Below are positions 31,982 to 46,900 of a DNA stretch of 64,000 bases, piece by piece (position 1 is the first letter of the stretch; each line of letters opens with the position of its first letter). The notes below the pieces were generated by a model. It had not been told where the DNA came from. It was given only the letters and a program-made list of their open reading frames with translations, and made no database searches. Source of the stretch: Sorex araneus. Its lineage: Eukaryota; Chordata; Mammalia; Eulipotyphla; Soricidae. The translations under genes and the position numbers were made by a program. Location of the stretch: NCBI RefSeq assembly GCF_027595985.1, contig NC_073307.1, positions 120,122,678 through 120,186,677 on the forward strand, read 5' to 3'.

Positions 31982-34900
31982 AAATGCTTCAAAATCATTA
32001 AAATATCGTAATCATTAAGTGATGAAAATACAGGATCCAGGGGGGCAGCTTAGTGGTAAAATACACCTGCCTCACTGTAAGCCTGAGGCTGTGAGTTTGA
32101 TCCAAGCACTATCCTGAGGGCTCTACTATTTGGATCCTGAGTGCTACAACAAAGTATGCTGAATCTCGGCCCATCAAATCAGGTGTGTGAGAGCAGTGCG
32201 ACCTTTGACTAACAAATGTATGAGCACCACAGTGACCCCCAGGGAGCACCTGAAGCAGGTGCGTGTGAAAGGTCCCTGCCATCCCCCACATGCACCCACT
32301 CCCCTTGTCTCATCCTTTGCAGAAGCAGCAGCAACAGCAACAACAACAATGGAGGGAAAGGGAAGGAAGGTGAAAAGAAAGATGAAAATGCTACTGGCAG
32401 ACATAAGCAACAAAAGTCAATCTGAAGGACGGTAAAACTGCATTCTTAAAAATGTGGGTAGAATCAAAACACTTCCTTATTTATCGGCAATGTTAGAGAT
32501 ACCTTTTAGAATAACCACAGAAAGCCAAACAAATTCACTTCTCCTACCTTTCTTTTAATTAAAAAAAAAAATCTGTTGTTGAAATTACCTAATGTTTGAG
32601 ACAAATTATGTATTTATTTATCCACTAACTTTCCCAGTAGAATTTAAGGCATAAATTCTGAAGCCATATACAAGTCCTATGCAGGAAGGCCTTAATTCAA
32701 AAACTAACAAAATTTATCATTATTTTGGATTTTTGTGGCAGAAAAGTCTTTAACATTTAGCACAAGCCCTCAGCATATAAACTTGCACTCATGACTAATG
32801 ACTGATCAGGAGTGAAGAAAATGCTACTTACCCTGCAGATGAGGCAGGTATTTCCAAAGGAAGTCTGTGAAACACTGTGGAGAAGAGGTGCCCAAATCCA
32901 TACATAAGTCAGTGTACACTAAGACACCCCATGAGCAGGCTGCTCAGGGTACTAAATACTGGTAGAATAGAACAGTTTCTGTAAGCTAAATTCAAGACAG
33001 CCGAACGGGAAGATAGCATTGGACAAGACAGTCAAGAAAACCTTGTCATGTTTACTAGCTTCTATCCTCAAAGGAATGTTAGTAACTAGAAGACATTCCC
33101 ATTTTTTGCTTCTATTTCTTCTTTTCTCTATTAAATATGAACTAAAGAATGGAAAACATGGCTAAGAAATCGTTCAGCGGTAGCAGTTAAGGATTGTCCA
33201 CTCTGATATCTTAAAGACTTAAAAATATTCAACAATACACAAAGAATGACTTCTAACAAAACCCATTAAAAAAAAAACAAACACCTGGCCTCCAGTAGTG
33301 GGAGAGGGGATTGCGTAGGAGATGTGGCCCAGTGACAGAGGACATACCTCACATGTGTGAGGCATGGGTTTAGATGCCCAGCACTGGAAGAATATATATA
33401 ACTTACTCTGTGCTCAGGGTCACTCCTGGTGGGCCTCGGCGGACCATGTGAAATGCTGGGGATTGAACCTGGTTGGCCACACACAAGGCAAGCGCCCCAC
33501 CCTCTGTACTGTATCTCATATAAATCTTAAACTTTTTTTTTCCCTCAAATGTTCTTAGAAAAACTATGATTTTGTAAAAATCTTTTCTGTAAGTGTAAAA
33601 TTCATCTTAGGACCAGAGTGATAGTATATCATAGGAAGGGCACTTGCTTTGCACACAGCCAACCATGGTTTGATCCCTGGCATCTTGTATGGTCCCTGAG
33701 CACCATACCAGGAATGATTCCTGAGTGCAGAGCCTGGAGTAACCCCTGAGCACTGCTGGGTGAACCTGGTAGTCCCCAATATTGCAGGTCCCAAGCAGTG
33801 TAACTTCTGTCTAGCACTGAGTCATTTGTCTTGGTTGAGTATCACTGAGATTGTTCCAGGACCCTGTTCACTGCTCAAAATTTCAAATCCAAGGCTGAGT
33901 AGATGACTACAAGGACTACAGTGGAGTGTGGGAGCCCTGGACCAGATCTTGAGCACTATAAGATCCCCTGAGCACAGCTGGGAGTGACCCTTGAGCATTG
34001 AGCCTGGAGTATACCAAAAAATGTAAAGCAAACAAAACAAATTTCAGTTAATTTCTCCTTAGGCCCTAACATATCTCCCTGTAAAATAAAAAAATCAAGA
34101 TTCCTTGGCAACAATAAAATAAGATGCTATGTGGGGAAGAACAGTTAATAACTGTTTCAATAACTACATGGTAGTATTTGGTAGTATTAAAATCTAACTT
34201 ACTAGACTTAAAAAAAATCTAACTTACTAGAAAATCTGAAATGTCTGTGAGATATAACAAATGCACTAAAATTCACAAGGGGGAGGAGGGCCACTCAAGT
34301 TTAACAGAGCTGGTTAGAAACCACAAATAACTAATACCATGTCCAGAACTTACAGCAGTCATTGTCATTATCAATTAGAACTCTAGGGAGCAGAGATATA
34401 GAACAGAGGGTAAGGCCTTGCACAATGGTCAACCTAGGTTTGACCCCCAGCACTCCGTATGATCCTCCATCTCCACCCCAGGAATGATCCCTCAGTGCAC
34501 AATCAGGAGTGGGCCCTGAGCACAGCCAGGTGTGGCCCCGAAACAAAACAAAACAAAACAAAATGAAACAAAACAAATCTCTAACAAAAACATTCTGAAA
34601 TGAGCCCTTGCAAAGCAGGTTACTACTGTTTAGGAAAAGAAACAAAACTACCCAAATGAGGTAAGAGCAAATAATGAGACAAACGTTCCTAGTCTCAAAA
34701 GGCACAGCATGTCAAGAAAAAGTTTCTAAAACTGCAAGCTGACGTAGTTATTTGTGCTGGAAATAACAAAAATAGTGTGTGAGACTTGGACATGGGATGG
34801 AGTGGGGTGCCAGTGTGCATGCATTATAATCAGTGAGGCCCTGGCTTGATCCCCAGCACCAGGGTCCAGAAGATGACTTAGTTGCTTAAGGCATATTTAA

Positions 34901-37900
34901 GGCCCTCATTTCAAACCCCAGTGGTATCTGCAGTGCTGATCACATAAGTGTAGAGGCTCACTCTTTTAGGCATCATCTTTTTTTTTTTTTTTTTTTTTGC
35001 TTTTTGGGTCACACCCAGCGATGCTCAGGGGTTACTCCTGGCTTTGCACTCAGGAATTGCTCCTGGCAGTGCTTGGGGGACCATATGGGACGCCGGGGAT
35101 CGAACCCGGGTCGGCCGCGTGCAAGGCAAACGCCCTACCCGCTGTGCTATCGCTCCGGCCCATAGGCATCATCTTTTAAAATAAACCAAAAAATGAATTA
35201 ATGTTTCATTTGTATTGAACGTTGTTTATTCAGGTGATTTTTTTTAACACCTATAGAGATTATTATTAGAATGTTTTATTCACTAATGCAGATACATAAG
35301 CATTAACTATATAATGTGTGTGTATATATATAACAGAGCTGGTTATATATTTGGGGGGGTAGAGGGAAGGTTTATTCCTGACTTTGTGCTCAGGAGACCA
35401 TGGATGGTGCCAGAATAGCTGGTCACATGCAAGACAAGCACCCTACCCTATCACTCTGACCCTATTATTTTCTTTCTTAAAAAAAAAAAAAATTGGGGGG
35501 ACTGGAGTGATAGCATAGCGGGTAAGGCATTTGCCTTGCACTCGGCCGGCCTGGGTTCGATTCCCAGCATCCCATATGGTCCCCTGAGCACCGCCAGGGG
35601 TAATTCCTGAGTGCAGAGCCAGGAGTAACCCCTGTGCATGGCCGGGTGTGACCCAAAAAGAAAAAAAAAAAATTGGGAGGCCCTCTGCTCCTAAAGACTA
35701 TGATCCAAGAGATCTTCTAACCCATTTTGGCACCCAGAGCGGCTTCTTACAGACATGCATCTAGACTGTGAGCTGTACTACAACTACGTGCCGCCCAGGG
35801 AGGGATTTTCCCTTTCCACCCTGTTTTTCTGCGAGGAAAATGGCATCATCCACATGGAGAGAGCCACCCCCTAAAACTTCCACCCAGAGGTAGGAACTTT
35901 GCAATGCTGTGGCTCATAGGCGATCATGGGATGGGGGCGGTACCAGCACGCCCTTGGCCCAGATAAGATCCGGAGCTGCTGCTCGAGAAACAGACCCTCT
36001 GCTCCTAAAGACTATGATCCAAGAGGTCTTCTAACCCATTCTGGCACCCAGAGCGGCTTCTTACAGAAATGCATCTAGACTGTGAACTGAACTAAATTAT
36101 CAGAAATCTAAAACCGCGCGGCCGCAACAGCTCATAGAATCTTCATTCTTAGCAATGAAAAGAAATTATTAAATGATGCCTTTTCAGCAGGCCTGATTGT
36201 TGGGGGAAAATTCCAAACAATAATAGTGAGTTCTCTATTGAAATACTAAATGTACTCAAAGTATAGAGAATAAAATGAAGATCATTAGCTACTTAGGTGG
36301 GGGCTGGGTGGGAGGGGGTATATTGGGGTTCTTGGTGGAACATGTGCACTGGTGAAGGGATGAGGGTTCAATCACTGTATGACTGAGACAAACCTGAAAG
36401 CTTTTTTTTTTTTCTCACGGTGATTCAATAAAATTAAGTAAAATTAAAAAAAAATTTGGGGGGGGCTGGAGCAATAGCACAGCGGGTAAGACGTTTGCCT
36501 TGCATGCAGCCAATCCGGGTTCGTTTCCCAGCATCCCATATAGTCACCCAAGTACCACCAGGAGTAATTCCTGAGTGCATGAGCCAGGAGTAATTACCCC
36601 TGTGCTTCGCTGGGTGTGAACCAAAAAGCAAAAATAAATAAATAAATAATTTTTTTTAAAAACTGAATCACTATGAATTACAACTTTACAAAATTAAAAT
36701 TAAGTTTCAGGTATACAATGTTACAGCAACAATCCCTTTACCAGTGTTCACTTCCCTCCACCAATGTCCCCAGTTTCCCTCTTGCACCCTTAATGTAGTA
36801 TTTTATAACATAAAGCCTATATTCTCTTTTTAGGATTTTATATATATGTATATATATACATATATATATATACATATACACATATATTTTTTTTTCTTTT
36901 TTCTTTTTGGGTCATACCCGGTGATGCACAGGAGTTACTCCTGGCTCTGCACTCAGGAATTACTCCTGGTGGTGCTCAGGGGACCATATGGGATGCTGGG
37001 ATTCGAACCCGGGTCGGCCGCGTGCAAGGCAAATGCCCTACCCGCTGTGCTATTACTCCAGCTCCTAAAAAATATTTTTATACTTTTATAGGCCTATTCT
37101 GATTTTTCTTAGGGTTCTTTTTTTTTTTGGGGGGGGGACATACCACTCCATGCTCAGGGCTTACTCTTTGCTCGGTATTCAAGCCCCTTGGTGGGGATTG
37201 GGGGATCATATGTGGTTTCGAGGATTGAACACGGGTTGGTCATGTAAAAGGAAAGTGCCCTACCCACTATAATACCAATTCAGCCCTTAAAATTTTCTTA
37301 ATTCACCTCTCTTCAGTCTTACAAAATTGTGCATTTGCAGGGTTTATCTATTTCATGTTAATTTTAAAATGTATTAGCATAATATAATTTACACTATTAA
37401 TCTTCAGGTTTTATATATCTACAAAAAGAAATAGTTTTGAAAAGTTTTTTCCCCACTTATTATTGATTTAGTTTTGTGTAATTTCAATTTAGTTTTAATC
37501 ACCTATATATGCAGGTGTCACCAACTCTATAATAAATAAAAATAAGAGCTCTTTCATATATGAGATTTAAGAAACACACTAAGGGAATAACAATTTGCCA
37601 AAGTAATTGGAACTGGAGATTTTTGTCTACAAAACAGAGCTTACATGGGTGGCTGGGACACATGTATTCCTTGTGACACTGGTGGAGAGGAATAGGCACT
37701 CTGATGAATGTGGTGATGGGACAATGTATACATAAAAAATATAATTAACTGTTGAAAATTATAGCACCTCAACACAACTGATAAAAATAAGTAGGGCTGG
37801 AGAGATAATATAGCAGGTAAAGAGCATGTCTTGCATGCAGATGACTGGGGTTCAATCCTTTGTAACCCATATGGTCATTAAGCCCACCAGGAATGATTCC

Positions 37901-40900
37901 TGAGCACAAAACTGATAGTAAGCCCTGAGCACGACTAGGTGTGGTCCCAAAACCAAAAACAGAGATTATTTGATTCAACAAACTAGCTCAAGATATGAAT
38001 TAGCAACATGGTTCTTTTCATGTCTTAATAATGTTAACTGATGGGGCTGGAGCGATAGCACATCGGGGAGGGCACTGATCCGGGTTCAATCCCCAGCATC
38101 CCATATGGTACCCCAAGCACCACCAGGAGTAACCCATGAGCACTGCTGGGTGTGACCCCCCATTTCCCCCAAAAAATCTTGACTGATTCATAAGAATCTT
38201 TTTTTCACCATTGGTAGTGGGGAGTGAATTGAGAAAGTCTTTACTAAAACTTACTTAGAAAGATGTGATGGGAGAGAAAGGGAGAAGCGTGTGTTCAAGA
38301 GAGACACAGGCTTCTCCAGAGTGGAAATAGGTAAAGAAACATAAGACAAGCGACATGCATGTTCAAGGGAGAACACAGAGTTTTGAAAAGCAAGCCTGAT
38401 TCTTAAGAATCTTAACTGATTTAGTGTTAGAACAAGAGATTTTATTCAAGGTCAAGTCCTAAGTCAGAAGCACCCCATTTTGTTACCTGCCCTCCTACCT
38501 CTATTACCTTATTAAGTTCAAAAAGACTTAAGGATCCAAACAACTATAACACTCTAATAAAAAAATCCATGGAGATAGACTACACCTGGAAACTCTGGCA
38601 CAAAGTTAGTATGATAAACAGTGCCCTCTTTAAGTGACTTTTGCTACACATGTAGCTGTTTCACTGAACTGAACCATGCTTTTCTATCATACTGAGCCAC
38701 GTGTGTGGTATTATTCTTGACCATCTGCGTGATCTCATGTTTTTCTTAATAAGGACTAATTGCCAATTATCATTCCCAGATCTGTTACACAATGACATCA
38801 AGCATAAATCAAGCTGGAATTTAAGACCCATATAAGACGCTTTCTTATCTAATAGAGTTTGGCATTGTCCATGAGACTGCCCAGCTCAAGACCAAACTTT
38901 TCTTGAGTGCCTCTTTTTTAAAATCTCATAAGATACAAATGATCACATATGCATATTTGCTTCTACTTTCTTCTGGTAATGGCATGTGCGGGGGGATAAA
39001 TATTTCTGGCATCTCCTAAATATATTCTTTATACTGAGGTCATGGTCAAGAATTTCAAACCCGTAAAAAGCGGGAATTTCAAGCCCTTGCACGCAGCTGA
39101 CCCCGGTTTGATTCCCAGCATCTCATATGGTCCCCTGAGCACCACCGGGGTAATCCCTGAGTGCAGAGCCAGGTGTGATCCCTCCCCCCGCAAAAAAAAG
39201 AATAGTTCAAGGGTGAGGAATGTAGCTCGGGAATATAACACATGCCTTGCATGTGTAAGGTGCTGGGTTTGATTCCTGTACCTCAAAAATTAAAATGAAA
39301 TTTAAAGAAGAACCTTTTAAATAATGAAAATAGAACCAGAGTTCAAGTTCTCCTTATTTTGGCAATACCAACTTGCAATAGTTATCTGCTAAATCCTAAC
39401 AAAAACACTTTATTCTTAAAAAATTTTATGGTCCCAGAAAGCTCAGAGTTGGATCATCTGCCCTCAAATAATGCTACCATAAGGCTGAGAATTCCTTCCC
39501 TGATACCACTCCACATACTGAGGTGATCCCAGTGGCTCTACAGTTTGGGATGCGAGATGGAATCTCTGGTGCACCAGAAACCAGTGTGTGAGTGCTATGA
39601 AGGGTGTAACCTCCAGCAAACACTAAAATCAGTATGTAAGCATCACAATCAAGGAAATGTTCAAGTACCAGACCAAGTGTAGTTATCCCTGGCCATTGCA
39701 CAAATAACAAAGGGAAGGGGAAAAATAAAAAACAAAACAAACACATACTTTAGGGGGCTGGAGGGGTAATAGAGGGATAAGGCACTCGCCTTACATGCAG
39801 CAGACCCAAGTTTGATCCCCAGCATCCTGTATGGTCCCCGAGCCCACCGGCACTGACCCGTGGCTGTTAGGAATCCTGACTGAGCACAGCCAGTGTGGCC
39901 CAAAAGCACAAACAAAACAAAAACAGCAACATATATTTTAACCTAAAGAAAAGGAATTTTTATTTTGGTTGTCAAAAGCCTGGGGTGGGTAACAGGGCTA
40001 TTTAGTGAAGGTAAGGGGTGGGGGGGAAGGGGAGCAAGTAAGGTTGGTTGGCTGTGATTGCTCTATGCTGTTTGTGAGACCAGGGATGGAACCCGAGGTC
40101 TAATGTATGTGAGGCATGTACCCTACTACTGAACTGTATCTCTAGTCCCAGCTACTTCACTGGGGAATGGGGTGAGGAATGTTTTGACGTCACACCACGT
40201 GGTATTTGGATCTGTGCTTGGGGGGCCCCCTCCTGGCGGTGCTGGAGACCTGCACATGATGCATGCTCCGAGCCCAGAAACATACATTTTTAAATGTTTA
40301 AAATTTCAAGTTTTCTCCTCAGATATCAAGGAAAGTCCATCTTTCATCTGATGCTTTTTTGATAAACAGTATGGGTAATTTATAGAAAATCTGTTTAATT
40401 TAAGAAGCTCTACGCCTCCCCCATGGATTTCCAGTAGAAAGCAGTTTGGTAGTTAAATGCAACGACGATACTCAAAAAAACATACTTGGTTTTAAAATTA
40501 TTTCTAGGGAAAATTTTTAGTTTTAGATCACCACTCCCCACTGCACCCTATGCAAGTATATGGCACAGACCTATTGGAAAAACACTATCTATAGTTTTTT
40601 TAATTGGCAGCTGTGTTCAATGCTAAGCAAATCTCTCCTTGAGCTCCAATCTCATGAAGGTGAGTATAAGTAAGGTCCAGGTAATAAAAAAGCTGCAAGA
40701 ATACAAACGCTTTGATTTTGCTTTTTTTAAGTATTTGTCCAAAATTTAGATTGGTATCTATTCTCAAAATTCTTCACTGGTTTCTCAGAAAAGTGGTGTA
40801 AATACCCCCTCCCCACACCCATGCACTCTGGTGTCGGGGTTTGGGGATGGAACTAATCTAGGACCTCATTTATGCAAAACACGCACTTGTCTATCATTGG

Positions 40901-43900
40901 GCTTCAAGTCTCATTCATTCTTAAACAGTTCTTTTCCTTCAATATTGTTGGAGACAGTTAAGAACCAACACTTGCAGAGGCATTTATATCAACAGTAAAT
41001 TCAATAAATGTCTTCAAACAGGGTTTGTTTTATACCATAAAACTAAAACTAGTAAATTCCACAAAATACTAGAATAAATAACCACATTCATTCTTTCTCC
41101 TTAGTAGCAGAGCATAACCACACAAATCCTGATGACCATTAATACAGTGAGAAAATGTTGCCCGTAGACACTAATACTCAGATGATATTTTAAGGTTTTG
41201 CTTTCCTTTATTATAATTTTCAAACTCAACCAGGTTTTGCAAAATATATTATTAAAATACAGGAGCTGAAAAGAGAGCTCAGTGGGCTAAGTGCACGCTT
41301 TGAATGCAGGAGGCCTGGATTCAATCCCAGGTCACACCACTGGAATGACCTCAAGCATGTAGCCTGGAGCAGTTCCTGAGGCACTACAGGTTATGACGCT
41401 CAATTTAAAAATACATATATATAAATAATAAAAAATACAATATAAGCAAGTAGAAGAAAACAAAATGAATTAGAGGATATGCAATATCATAACATCAAAA
41501 ATAGTTCTAAGTTCTCTAAGAAAGTACTCTTTAAAAAGTACAACAAAAATTAATTATACTTTTGTGTAAAGCCCTGGGTTCAATCCTTGGTACTCTCACC
41601 CTAATAGCTTTGATAACCAGTCAGTTCTAAAATCATATACATTACATTTTATTTTAAAGTATATTATTTACTCACTTTTTCTTATTTCTGATATACAAAA
41701 ACTATATCATAAGCTATAAGATACTTCATACCTACTGTATTGAAACAAGCTAATATATAAACTCTTTATTAACCAAAGGGATTATTCTGTTATCTCAGTA
41801 AGAAATAAGGTGACACAAAGCACTATTTCCATTTTACTAATGATACCTAAATCAAAATGAGAGCTTAACAAAGTTTACTGTGCTTTGCTAGAGGATCAGA
41901 GATTTTGTTTTTTTTTAATTCAAATCATTGATATCATATTGTAAACCAAAAGTATATTATAGAAAGGATGAGCATATTTTAATAAACCATACCATCAGAG
42001 CCCTAACAACCAGAACAGTGCTACCCAAAGTGGGTGGTACCACTTCTCTCCACACCCGTAGGCATGGACAGTTCAGAAAAGTGGTGGTGGTCTCAGGTGC
42101 AACTGGGAGGCACTTTCTATTTGTTACCTTAAAGAAGATAGGTGTCCAGGAGGGCACAAATGGCTTTTTTCCCCCTAAAAGGGTGACAGTAGTAGGCCAA
42201 AGAAGTTTGGGAACCTCTGAATTAATTTCTTAATGACAGAAAACAGCAAAATATTTTTTGGGGGTGGGGTGGAGACTGGGGAGGTCATGGTAATTACAGG
42301 ATAATTATAATTTATTTAAAAAAAAGTACAAGAAAAAATCCACAAGATTCTGAATTCTTCTGGGCACTAAGGGAAACTACTAGTAAGACAAAATTCAATA
42401 TAACAAGCCCTGTTTGGGATGTAGGAAGTGTGTTTTTGGAGCTGGTGGTCGTGGTACAAGACTGGTCAGGCTAGGCATGACTGCTAATACAAAAGAAACA
42501 GTGAACAAATTCTAGGACAGAAGAGTACAAAAGACAAGGTCAGAAAGGAATAAAATTGGGGTATGGTAGGAGGACGCATCTAAGGGAAAATAAGAGGATC
42601 ACACAGGGTCTTCTAGTCTTACAAACTTTGATTTAAACTCTCAGGAAAATAGAAATACACTGGAAAGTTTTGAGCAGTGATAGACTATGTTTTAATAGGC
42701 CCACTCAGGTGGTTGTGTTAAACAAATGCAGAGAATCAAGGACAGAAACACAGAAATCTTTTACGATGCTTTGGAAGTCAATTTTATGAGCGATGATTGT
42801 GTCTTGGAACAGCACTAGATACAATCAATTACATCTATATAAAGATAACTGGGCAGTTGCTTGGGAGATCATATAGGATGCCAGAGATCAAACCTGGGTC
42901 AGTTGCTAGCAAGGCAAGTGCCCAATCCATGTACTATCGCTCCAGCCCCAAGATAATAGGTTTTAAAAGAGAAATTGAGGATGATCTAAGCTATTGAGTA
43001 GGTATCAATGGAGATAGAGAAGCTGTATTGAATGACTGAGCTTAATTTTGTCATGCTGACTTTGAGATGTCTACTAAATATCTAGTAGAAAAAATGACCA
43101 GATAGAGATACTGGGAAGGCAGGTGTATAGAAGAATATGAGGTTCATTTGGGTTGGAAGATGTGAACTAAAAGTTGACTATAGACCGAACATAAAGGCCA
43201 CTCAATACCTCTATTGCAAACTACAACACCCAAAAGGAGAGAGAACAAAAGGGAATGCCCTGCCACAGAGGCAGGGTGGGGTGGTAGGGGATGGGGTGGA
43301 GGTGGTGAGAGGGATACTGGGATCATTGGTGGAGGCGAATGGGCACTGGTGGAAGGATGGGTAAACGATCACTGTATGAGTGAAATGCAAACACAAAAGT
43401 TCATAAGTTTGTAACTGTACATCACAGTGATTTTCTAATAAAAAAGTTTAAAAAAGAAAAAAGAATATGAGGTTCAGGGGGAAGATGTTGGAGGAGACAA
43501 ATTTGGGAACTGTGAGCACAAAGATGATATCTAAAGTTAGAGATAACTAGAAGACACAGTATAGAGAATGTTAAAGACCAAGTTTACTGGTATTCCAACA
43601 TTAAGAAAAGAAGGGACATCTAAAGATGACTGAGCAAAATAAGAGAAAAAACATGAGAGGAACTTATATAAACGTATACGATTATCAGTGTCAAATCCTG
43701 TTAAGACAATTAGATGGAGAAAAAATTGTGCTGTTGGATTTATCCTCATAAATCATTGAAGATCTTAGCAGAAATAGTTTTAGGGAAACGGTATAAAGAA
43801 AATCCCAAATGGAGAAAGTTTGAGAGAGAAAGAGAGAGAGAGAGAGAACTGCAGAGAGTAAGCAGAGACAGTTGTGTTAAGGAATCTTGCTACAAAGGGG

Positions 43901-46900
43901 ACTGAAGAAACAAAATAGTGGGGCCTTAGTGACAAGAGAATAACTGTTGAAATGAAACTTCTGAGTACATTAAGGAGGATAAAATCGAGTGGAGAAATCA
44001 ACTTTAGACAGAAACAAGGATCAGTGATCTATGGTAGCAAGAGGAAGGCAAATATGATGGTACGTGGTGGTACATAGGCTCATCAGGGGTGGGAGTCTAT
44101 AAAAGTTCTCTATCACTAACTTTTTCAGTGGAAAAAAATTGTACTGCAGTCAACTAAAAAGCCACATAGAAAGAATTACTAGTCTATAATAATTTGTCTT
44201 ACTTGACCCACTCATTTCCAGTGATGTTTTCTTCTCAAGATGCTCATCTGTTTTAATATACAACCAAGCTAAGAAAAGCCAAAAAAAGTTCAACATGTAT
44301 CAGAAACATTGACAAAATTTTTATGCCCTGAGTAGAAGGCTTATTACATGAGGGTGAATTACTTACTTCATGCTTAAAGATTATAGTTTTTCCTCTAAAG
44401 ACAAAAAGTCATGCACCTAAGTGAAATACAGTTTCACAAAAGGAGAATGATTTTCCTTGGGTGGGGAAAACAATTCTGAAGGGTACTTACCAACAGTAGT
44501 CACAGGAGGCTGGGAGGGGTACTGGGAACTTGTTGTAGCAGGATATTGACCACCAGGTGGATAAGGGCAGCCTGGGTAACCACTGAAAAAAGAATAAAAA
44601 ATATTAAATATCAGGATGATAAAACACTAAATCAACAATTTAACTTGAATACTGTGCGGCCAGTTTTAGAGCTACAGGTGTTGTTTTTTGGTGTTTTTTT
44701 TGTTTTGTTTTGTTTTTTGCTTTTGAGCCACATCTGGGTGGTGGTCAAGGTTTACTCTTGGCTCTGCACTCAGGAGTTATTCCTGAGGTGCTGGGATCAA
44801 ACTGGGTTTGGCAGTTTGGCAAAGCAAGCACCCTACTTGTTGTACTATCACTTCAACACTGTGGTCAGTGTCTACTCAAGCAAAGTTCAATTGAAATTTC
44901 ATTAGTGACCATGGATTTTTGTTTGGTTTTTTTTTGGTCCTGGTGCTTGCTAGAGGTCATGCACCTTTGTAAAACATAGCTGCTGTGATGTGGCAAATAT
45001 TTTATTTTGGGGGGTTTTGGGTCCACACAATCAGGATTAATTCCTGCTCTGCACTCAGGGATCAAATCCTGGTAGTGGTTAGGGGAACAAATGAAATGAC
45101 AAGGATCAAACCTGGGTTGACTGAGTGCAAGACAAGCACCCTATCTGCTGTACTGCTGTTCCAGGCCAAGCGATACGGCAAATATTTTGTCCTAGCACCG
45201 AGAATCCCAAATGGCAGAGCACTGGTGCTGTCTGAGGGATCAAACTCTTGGCATTACCAGCCTCGTGCCAGGTGCTCTACAGCTATCTTTGGGTTCTGTT
45301 GTCCCCTACTCTCCTAAACTTTCCTAAATTTATTTTAATATAACATCCCGAAGTAATAGATAATTTACATGATGATAATTTACATGATGGTAGATTACTT
45401 ACTTCATGTTTTAAGATTTTTTTTTTTACTATTTGGGTCACACTGGCAATACATAGGGGTCACTCCTGGCTCTGCACTCAGGAATCACCTCTGGCGGTGC
45501 TCAGGGGATCATATGGGATGCTGGGAACCGAACCCGGGTTAGCTGCGTGCAAGGCAAACGCCCTACCCGCTGTGCTATCACTCTAACCCCTCATGTTTTA
45601 AGATTAAACTAGTTGACCATTAAGTTTTTCCTCTAAAGAGGAAAAGTCACATGCCTAAGTGAAATATAGTTTCACAAAAGGAGAAAGATTAATTTCTCTC
45701 AGAACTGTGGATCATTAGCACTTAGAATAGCATTTGAAACAAAGTAAGCTTTCAGTAATGGGCAGCACTGTTGCTATTAACTTATATTCAAGTTTGTGCA
45801 AAACAGAATGAAGAAGAATAAATAAGCTAGGGATACAGTTCAAACAACAGAGCACTGGTCTTGCACATGCAAGGCCCTGGGTTTAAATCCTGGCACCACA
45901 TGCACCATCCCTGGAGAACTGCTCATGTGTCAGTGTGATAGTCCCTGAACCCACCAAATGTGATCCTTTTAACAATAACTCAAAAAATGCAAAAGACTTC
46001 ATAGGGGGCTCAGGATGGCTCAGGATTGCTTGGCCGTCAAATGTAGGACTACGAGTTTTGGCATTGCCTGAGAGTAACGAGCATGGTCCTTGCTGCTCTG
46101 CTGGTTTGGGATCCCGGGTGCTCCCTGAATATGAGCCCTCAGAAGCACTAGAGCCACCACAATCAGAGAGTGTAACCCTGCACAATCACCACAGCCAACT
46201 GTGTGAGCACTACCATCAAACAAGCATGTGTGTCATCCTTACTCATTGACTGAAGGAAGGGAGAGAAAATAAGCCAGCATGGAGTCCTGGAGCAAGAGCT
46301 CAAGTTCATAGTAACCCTTTATCAGTGCAGTGAGTGGGCCAAAGATTCTTGTATTTGTACTAAGAGCTTACGCTTATAATTTGTTCCCAGCAAAATTTTC
46401 TACATGGCTTGCTAAAGGTTCACTGTTATCATGACATTCTTTCATCTACTAATACAAAAGTAAAACTGAAAAATAAGAGTGAAGCATTTTTGTTGATAGT
46501 GGGTAGATGCTGAAGGCTAGTAAACTTATTATTTTGGTGGTAGGGGACACCGAGCAGAGCTGAGGGGCTATTCCTGGTGTGGTACTCAAATGTACCTGCA
46601 AAGCATGTCTGCATGCTTTGCAAATCAGTCCCTTGAGCCATTTATATTTAGTTTCTTTAGCAATCCATGCTATAACACTGCAAGATGTCTTTGCGAAATA
46701 TCTTTGAGAAGTTTTTTCTGTTATTTTTGGTGTGGGGGTTGTTTGGGGCAACATCCGGCTGTGCACAGTGCTCAGGGCTTGCTCCTGGCTCTGTCCTCAG
46801 GCATCACTCTTGGCAGGTTCTGGGGACCACATGGGTAGCAGGAAGCAAACTTGGATCTGGCATGTTCATGGCAAATACGTTACCCACTGTACTATCTCTC

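Larger units (their letters stand above)
23361..44490 (-). other. TSG101 intron 7 (21 kb)
   Basis: The longest intron here, between the linker and coiled-coil exons. It holds some 40 SINEs, L1 tails, a hAT-like relic, microsatellites and one exon-like segment, all listed. Stretches over 300 bp in which I recognise nothing are about 24996-25652, 26220-26813, 26992-27835, 28059-28387, 30208-30620, 30763-31465, 31985-32830, 32875-33310, 34546-34965, 37288-37794, 38176-39084, 39290-39755, 40150-41265, 41406-42015, 42220-42854 and 43451-44490. Worn SINE scraps occur in several of these (near 31706, 32040, 40080, 40800). Confidence 0.6.
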
